A stretch of DNA of 64,000 bases from Dastarcus helophoroides (lineage: Eukaryota > Arthropoda > Insecta > Coleoptera > Bothrideridae): contig CM053330.1 of the NCBI GenBank assembly GCA_028583605.1, forward strand, positions 15,649,539 to 15,713,538. The letters are read 5' to 3'. Numbering within the stretch: position 1 is the first letter of the stretch; each line of letters begins with the position of its first letter. The position numbers were made by a program, and so were the translations under genes. Positions 60,401 through 64,000 of this stretch are shown here, piece after piece. The notes under the pieces are model-generated. The model was not told where the DNA came from and ran no database searches. It saw only the letters and a program-made list of their open reading frames with translations.

Positions 60401-62135
60401 AGGTTTTTTCCAGAATTTTCTTCATGCTGTTTTCGAAATTTATTATTTGTTTTTAATCTTCTTAAAGTTTTCATTTCAAAATGAAGCTTTTTATGTAAAC
60501 CTAAACTTCTAAGTTTGTTAAGGCAATTTTAAGTTAGATTTAATGATATAAAAGAAATTTGTGGATTAAAATCACACATTAAAAAAACAGTAGAAAAAAA
60601 ATATGCAATTTTTAGGATAAACAACAAAAAATATTATTTTGATTGACTTTAAGTGGGGGCGTTATTTTGAATTTTGTACCAAAGCGATTGATGAGCACAC
60701 AGAGGTCCAGGAGAAACCACAAAATAACCATGCAATGGGGAAGCCGTCACACCGTCCTACAAATTCTAGCGCTATAGGCAATTGCCTAGTTCGCCTAAAT
60801 GGACTCTGGTTCTGATTTTGACATAAAATCGTTTTGTTGCCTTTATAAAGCTATAAAAAAATGAAATTATTTATTTTCTTGCGTGGCTTAATTTTTGTGA
60901 CGTTAATATGGTCTCTAGAAATAATTACGATGAATCGTGGCTATGTAGACTATCTGAAAACAAAAAATTTTTCATAACTTCAAAAATCACACATTTTATA
61001 TTCATTATATTCTGAAAATTGCGTAGATTAGAAAAATGTTATAATATGCAAGATATTTTATCTAAGAACCAAATTATAGTTGAATTAGTTTTAGCTAAAT
61101 TGACAGTAGTAGTAATGTCATTGTCATGTCAAAATGTGACGTTTTATTTTATAAAGAGAAAAAAGGGATGTACCATGGGTCTGTTATATCCACTACACTA
61201 TTTTTCAGGAAACCAGTGCAGAAAAACCTGTTTGTAGTTTTTAAGCCCTAATAAAAGGCTTTAGAAACTTTATACTGCTTGTTCTTGTAAAATTTCTGAG
61301 TATGACTGAAGAACAGTGTGACAATTTTGTGACCCGATATTTTATTTTCGTGGCTAGGTACCGGGTAGCCATCCACTCTTTGAAGACACTGTATCTCCAC
61401 CATCTGAAATAACTGTAAAAAATAATTAAGCTGCAAAATTCATTAATTGAGATGTATATCAATTGATTAATTCAGGCTGACAAGAAAATTTGCACTTCAA
61501 GAGAGAACATTTTCCCATTTGTAGATTCATTAAGAGCTGAATTTAGTTTAATGACAAAAAATTATGTAGCTGGTAATAACGAGTAAAAAAACACTCTTCA
61601 GCTTCTAAATAATGATTATAAATATTAAAATCTCGCTGAATTTACGACAAAAATTTTAAAAAACCGATCACTATTTCCAAACTTTTATAAGAAAAGACAT
61701 TTTTGGCATTTTGGAAAATTTTAAGGGTACAGATGCTCGAAATAGGGAACTGTTCTTTTAGAGGGAATACATCTGGTCACCTATTTAATCATTCAAACGA
61801 AAAAAAGCAACTAACCGCTACCATGCACATGCACTTAAGGAGTGCATTAGTAAATGTCAAAATATAATAATCGTTGTATCTTTTTCAGGTAAGGAGAAGA
61901 ATAATTCATCCAAAATTTCAATTTCGTGCAACACAACCAGACAGATACGACTTGGCGCTGTTGGAATTGGTCACAGAGGCAGGATATTCTGACCATATTC
62001 TCCCCATATGTCTTCCAGACGATGACTTAACGTTAATAGGACGAAACGCCGTTGTTGCCGGATGGGGTAAAATTGCGACATCAAATGAATTGATGGGAAC
62101 AAATGTATTAAGAAGCGCCACCGTTCCCATATTAG
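48450..62135 (+). CDS. Secreted clip-like-domain trypsin-fold serine protease, five 5' coding exons (3' end outside window)
   Basis: Exons: 48450-48576, 50690-50891, 50944-51128, 52147-52283, 61889-62135. All junctions are GT-AG and the phases agree. They encode 299 residues before the frame runs off into an unseen exon. Residues 1-16 are a signal peptide ([16 protein letters not shown]). Residues 56-92 hold six cysteines ending in CC (C56, C65, C71, C82, C91, C92), a clip-like N-terminal domain. Cys131 probably tethers it to the protease domain. Cleavage after KR142 would expose [20 protein letters not shown] carries catalytic His182, and DRYDLALL carries catalytic Asp238. CLP, VVAGWGK and [11 protein letters not shown] follow. 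The GDSGG exon must lie beyond 64000. The last intron seen complete is 9.6 kb. Members of this class work extracellularly in immune, clotting or developmental cascades; the substrate cannot be read from sequence. Confidence 0.85.
48725..50137 (-). CDS. NDUFV1: NADH dehydrogenase (ubiquinone) flavoprotein 1, intronless, probably a retrogene
   Basis: An intact single-exon frame of 470 residues, about the full length of the mitochondrial 51-kDa complex I subunit. That subunit oxidises NADH with FMN and passes electrons to an Fe-S cluster in the matrix arm. Seen here: a basic N-terminal stretch that fits a mitochondrial presequence, [10 protein letters not shown] (91-100, FMN/NADH site), [13 protein letters not shown] (120-132), [19 protein letters not shown] (204-222). 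The 4Fe-4S ligands are C383, C386 and C389 in [12 protein letters not shown] plus C429 in [13 protein letters not shown]. No catalytic residue looks lost. The lack of introns in a 1.4-kb frame, beside neighbours with many introns, and its place inside an intron of an unrelated gene on the opposite strand point to retroposition. There is no poly(A) tract or clear target duplication at the ends, so the event is not recent. An intact frame suggests selection. Drosophila has testis-biased 51-kDa paralogues, a possible parallel. Confidence 0.92.
   Translation of the reverse strand: MFYLKHFKSKLNILNHFHLKTTASFCTKQPKEDKPFTPLSDEDRIFTNLYGKYDWHLEGAKSRGDWYKTKEILLKGSDWLISEMKSSGLRGRGGAGFPTGMKWSFMNKPEDGRPRFLTVNADEGEPGTCKDREILRHEPHKLIEGSLLAGRAMGAKAAYIYIRGEFYNEACNLQVAIHEAYNAGLIGKNACGSGYDFDVFVHRGAGAYICGEETALIESIEGKQGKPRLKPPFPADIGLFGCPTTVNNVETIAVAPTIFRRGASWFSQFGRERNKGTKLYNISGAVNTPCTVEESMSAPLKYLIEWHGGGVIGGWSNLQAVIPGGSSTPLIPRKVVGETIMDFDGCLKVESSFGTAAIIVIDKCHDVIKSIARLSLFYKHESCGQCTPCREGCSWIYKIMDRFVCGNAYFDEIDMIEELTKQMEGHTICALADGAAWPVQGLIRNFRPLIERRICEYYGFRTTPSEDFTD
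50138..50689. other. Rest of protease intron 1, 5' flank of the NDUFV1-like gene
   Basis: It must hold the promoter of the minus-strand retrocopy if that gene is transcribed. ATATTTTATACG at about 50236 on the minus strand is a possible TATA-like word. Nothing firm. Confidence 0.35.
51129..52146. other. Protease intron 3
   Basis: AT-rich, no recognised element or nested frame. It ends in CCGTTTAG at 52146. Using TTTCCAG a few bases later would break the frame, so the earlier AG is chosen. Confidence 0.6.
52878..53097. repeat. Perfect 49-bp inverted repeats around a 122-bp spacer
   Basis: 52878-52926 (GGCGTCAAGCGAGTGACTC...) and 53049-53097 (...GAGTCACTCGCTTGACGCC) are exact reverse complements over 49 bp. 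The spacer is complex sequence. Probably a young miniature element. It lies in the long protease intron. Confidence 0.8.
53103..53245. repeat. Near-perfect 111-bp palindrome built from the dispersed CACTTTTAGT repeat
   Basis: Two 55-bp arms (53135-53189 and 53191-53245) with a 1-nt spacer differ at one position (GACCGTGTC against GACCATGTC). The left arm continues outward as a copy of the dispersed repeat (CTGACTCTGGCCGTGAAAGC on the minus strand). So this is a head-to-head pair of the family also found at 18240 and 34790. Confidence 0.85.
53246..57165. repeat. AT-rich degenerate repeat field in the protease intron
   Basis: Mostly GAAATTTT/AAATTTCGA words, changing from purine-biased to pyrimidine-biased along the plus strand. 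ACAGGGTGCCATAAATAAAC at 55276 resembles a DNA transposon end but has no partner. Confidence 0.5.
57175..57350 (+). repeat. Dispersed hairpin repeat (copy C), most complete
   Basis: It starts GGTGGAACGGACTGGTCC. AACTTGTCCCCTGAAACCAAG and CTTGGTTTCAGGGGACAAGTT are inverted arms. Inside, CATCTTCAGAGAGAAACG pairs with its own inverted neighbour CGTTTCTCTCTTAAGATG. The core is GACAG (57266-57270), ATTGG, CTGTC (57276-57280), then GAAACGCGTTAGAGC. Confidence 0.7.
57360..59860. repeat. AT-rich degenerate repeat field, TTTTTCAAAATTTCGAC-type
   Basis: Strongly pyrimidine-biased on the plus strand, with words such as TTTTCAAAATTTCGACTTT. No coding signal. Confidence 0.6.
59862..60171. repeat. Miniature element forming a long hairpin
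   Basis: The arms (about 59875-59969 and 60028-60120) are almost exact reverse complements. They include TTAACATTTCTTCGGCCCAG and CTGGGCCGAAGAAATGTTAA. ATTAAAATCTA flanks both sides directly (59862-59872 and 60161-60171); this may be a target duplication, although the same word adjoins the related copy at 46967. The loop repeats part of the arm (AAATGTTAAATAAATTGAAA). Confidence 0.75.
60172..61888. other. Last part of the protease long intron
   Basis: AT-rich repeat sequence to about 60650, then less repetitive DNA. 60770-60815 (AGGCAATTGCCTAGTTCGCC) resembles a hAT-type end, but no partner was found. Open frames here (61019-61462) are not conserved-looking. Confidence 0.4.
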
Positions 62136-63675
62136 GTACATAAAGTTTTAAGTATCAACAAATAACTTCTTTTTAGATTACCGTTTTAAAGCTTTCTTAC
62201 TGTAAATGTATTTGTGTAATTTTTGCGAAATTTGTTTTTCCCAGTAAATTGATTTATGGAATCATTTCATTTCATTACAATAAATTAAATTTGGTATCGT
62301 CCTCAATTCCGGAGACAATATGATAACCGTCCTCATCAACTTAAGAAATTTGCATGTTTCACCACCCAGGTGTAATTGTTTTATGTTCATAATTCAGATA
62401 CTGCAACAAATACAACGAATGAAAACAAGTAAATTTAAAAATATTTGAAATATTTTGACACCCATGATTATTGTTTACTATTTAAATTAACATTAATTAA
62501 CTCATTCTTCGTTAATATAAATGGAAGTAATAAAAGAGAACATCAAAGTAATAATTGACGCAGAGGGATATTAGGCTTATTTGGCAATTACTTTAATTTT
62601 ACGAGAGTTTTAAGTAGCAATCATTGCATGTTTATGCAACATTGCGTAAATTAAATGGGAAAACGCCCTCGTTACCTCTTAAAAGCACACTTGAGCGTAA
62701 TTTGAACACGAAAGTATCCAAAGAGAATTAAGTGAATAACATTATTTTGGTTAATTCTTCCTTAGATCATATTTCCACCCCACCCCATCTTAAATAATTC
62801 ATTCTGGCAATTTCAAAATCATTTTTAAAATAAAGTGAAGAACAATTAGTCGCTTTTACATTTAAATTTCACTTTAATTTCAAATTATTCTTAAAACTTC
62901 CTTATTAGGTTTTTTAACATATCTCTAGAGTGCAGTTTTCTTATAACTCATTTTATTTCTAAACCTTTCTGTCATGAGATATATCTAGAATTGTTCCTTG
63001 TTTAGGGATGATTATAGGTGTGATTCAATAATTAAAAAGCACTTTTATTAGGAATTAGTCAATTAATGAACCAGATTCAAGAATACAATGCTAAATTGAT
63101 AATGATCACTCTGCTTTTTTTAAATAATGAAGTGAAAGCTTTCCAAAAAATACGTTGACGTTCTAATCTCTGTCATTTGTCTCTAATTATTAAGTATTCA
63201 GCTTTCTTTTTATTATTTTATTTATGACAACTACGTTATAATTTTAAATTCCTACATATATGTTTCAAAAATAATTAAAAAAAAGCGCAAAACACAATCC
63301 AAGTAACTGGGCTACTTTAACGCAATTCACCGAGAGTAATCGGAGCAAAAGGTTTTTGGAACGTTCAGATCTTCGCCTATTAAGCAAAATATAAGCGCCA
63401 GACACCCCTACCCCCTGATCGATTTTTAGTATACACTTTACGCTTGGATACAATAATATAAATCTCAAAACCGCTTTGCAGTAGATTTTCTAAGCCGACA
63501 ACACTGTACTACTTACGGCACCGATCTCCGGACAAATCAGATGCTTTGTGGATCTCCATGACCCGCAACCACAGACTAGTGGAATGTCAAATCGTTAATA
63601 TTTTTAGGTTACCTTTGGTTAAGTTTAAGGTTAACAAAACTTTCATCTCTATTAATTACAATGTTAATTGTATAG
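62136..63675. other. Protease intron beginning after the Asp exon; no exon found
   Basis: I searched all plus-strand frames by eye for GDSGGP and the preceding Cys-rich segment of the protease and found none. The terminal exon is therefore probably outside the window. Confidence 0.5.
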
Positions 63676-63708
63676 GAAATTCAGGGGACAAGATTTGTAT
63701 TTCAATTT
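63676..63708 (+). repeat. Short fragment of the dispersed hairpin repeat
   Basis: TTCAGGGGACAAGATTTGTA and TTTCAATTTTTAG match the right arm of copies A and C; the core is absent. Confidence 0.5.
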
Positions 63709-63789
63709 TTAGAAAATTCAGTTAAAAGTAATGGTAGAAAACTACTTCAATTTTACTTCTTTTATTTCTATACTGTTATTTATATTATA

Positions 63790-63995
63790 TAAAGTCCCAT
63801 TATTCCCTAAAGGAACACAGGGCTCTCACGAATTCTCTCTTGTTGTCTGTTGGCGGCTAGGTTCTTCCCCTCTTTCCAAGATTTCCCCATTTGCCGTTCC
63901 TCTCCAATGATGGTCTTCTCCCAGGTTTGTTTAGGTCCAGCCAATTTCCGTTGTCCTTGCGGGTTCTAGTAGAGTACTTGGCGCATGATGTCTAC
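63790..63995 (-). pseudogene. C-terminal fragment of a LINE endonuclease-reverse transcriptase
   Basis: One minus-strand frame reads RKLAGPKQTWEKTIIGEER, then QMGKSWKEGKNLAANRQQ and RIRESPVFL before a stop. The GxPKxTWxxTI..xxxGxSWxExxxLAxxRxxW pattern is the conserved tail found after the RT domain of many insect LINEs. The family differs from the other LINE pieces here. The window edge cuts the rest. Confidence 0.6.
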
Positions 63996-64000
63996 TCGTC

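Noticed and set aside
61019..61462. Short overlapping frames in the protease intron
   Set aside because: No conserved motif, no splice support, and typical chance frames for this composition.

Overview
The window looks like nuclear DNA from an insect, or at least an arthropod. It is AT-rich. Its genes have short GT-AG introns (52-63 bp for several) mixed with long repeat-filled ones, and two genes carry a TATA box 34 nt upstream of a TCATTC initiator. The protein families and transposons are typical of insects. I cannot name the order or species. Gene density is low: five protein-coding loci in 64 kb, with the rest mostly decayed transposons and long AT-rich degenerate repeat fields.

Genes. 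(1) A small secreted proline/cysteine-rich protein on the minus strand (896-2182, three exons). (2) and (3) Two paralogous small secreted proteins with a VPVP block followed by a glycine-rich tail (18737-19257 minus; 39217-40539 plus). Their three-exon, phase-0 structure and core promoters match. (4) The first five coding exons of a clip-like-domain, trypsin-fold serine protease (48450-62135 plus). Its His and Asp exons are present, but the exon with the catalytic Ser lies beyond the window. (5) An intact, intronless NDUFV1-type complex I subunit (48725-50137 minus), which sits wholly inside the protease's first coding intron on the opposite strand.

Layout. 1-9 kb: a Jockey-like LINE fragment, the proline-rich gene, a complete but dead Tc1/mariner-type element with about 420 bp inverted repeats, a small inverted-repeat element cut by a LINE tail, and one LINE nested in another. 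9-18 kb: AT-rich degenerate repeats and LINE fragments. 18-22.5 kb: the first VPVP gene, a lone transposon end, and the 5' half of an R1/I-type LINE. 22.5-39 kb: AT-rich fields with several DNA elements, including a hAT element with perfect 8-bp target duplications nested in a long-TIR element, and a pogo/Tigger remnant nested in a possible piggyBac-like element. 39-41.8 kb: the second VPVP gene and a MULE transposase remnant. 42-48 kb: AT-rich tandem duplications. 48.4-64 kb: the protease locus with the nested complex I retrocopy and a 9.6-kb intron full of AT-rich repeats, hairpins and miniature elements, then a final LINE fragment.

No pathway links the genes. The protease and the three small proteins are all predicted to be secreted. 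The complex I subunit is mitochondrial and looks like an independent retroposition. I found no rRNA, tRNA, CRISPR array or bacterial-type operon. All calls come from reading the sequence by eye; family names rest on motif recognition, not searches.
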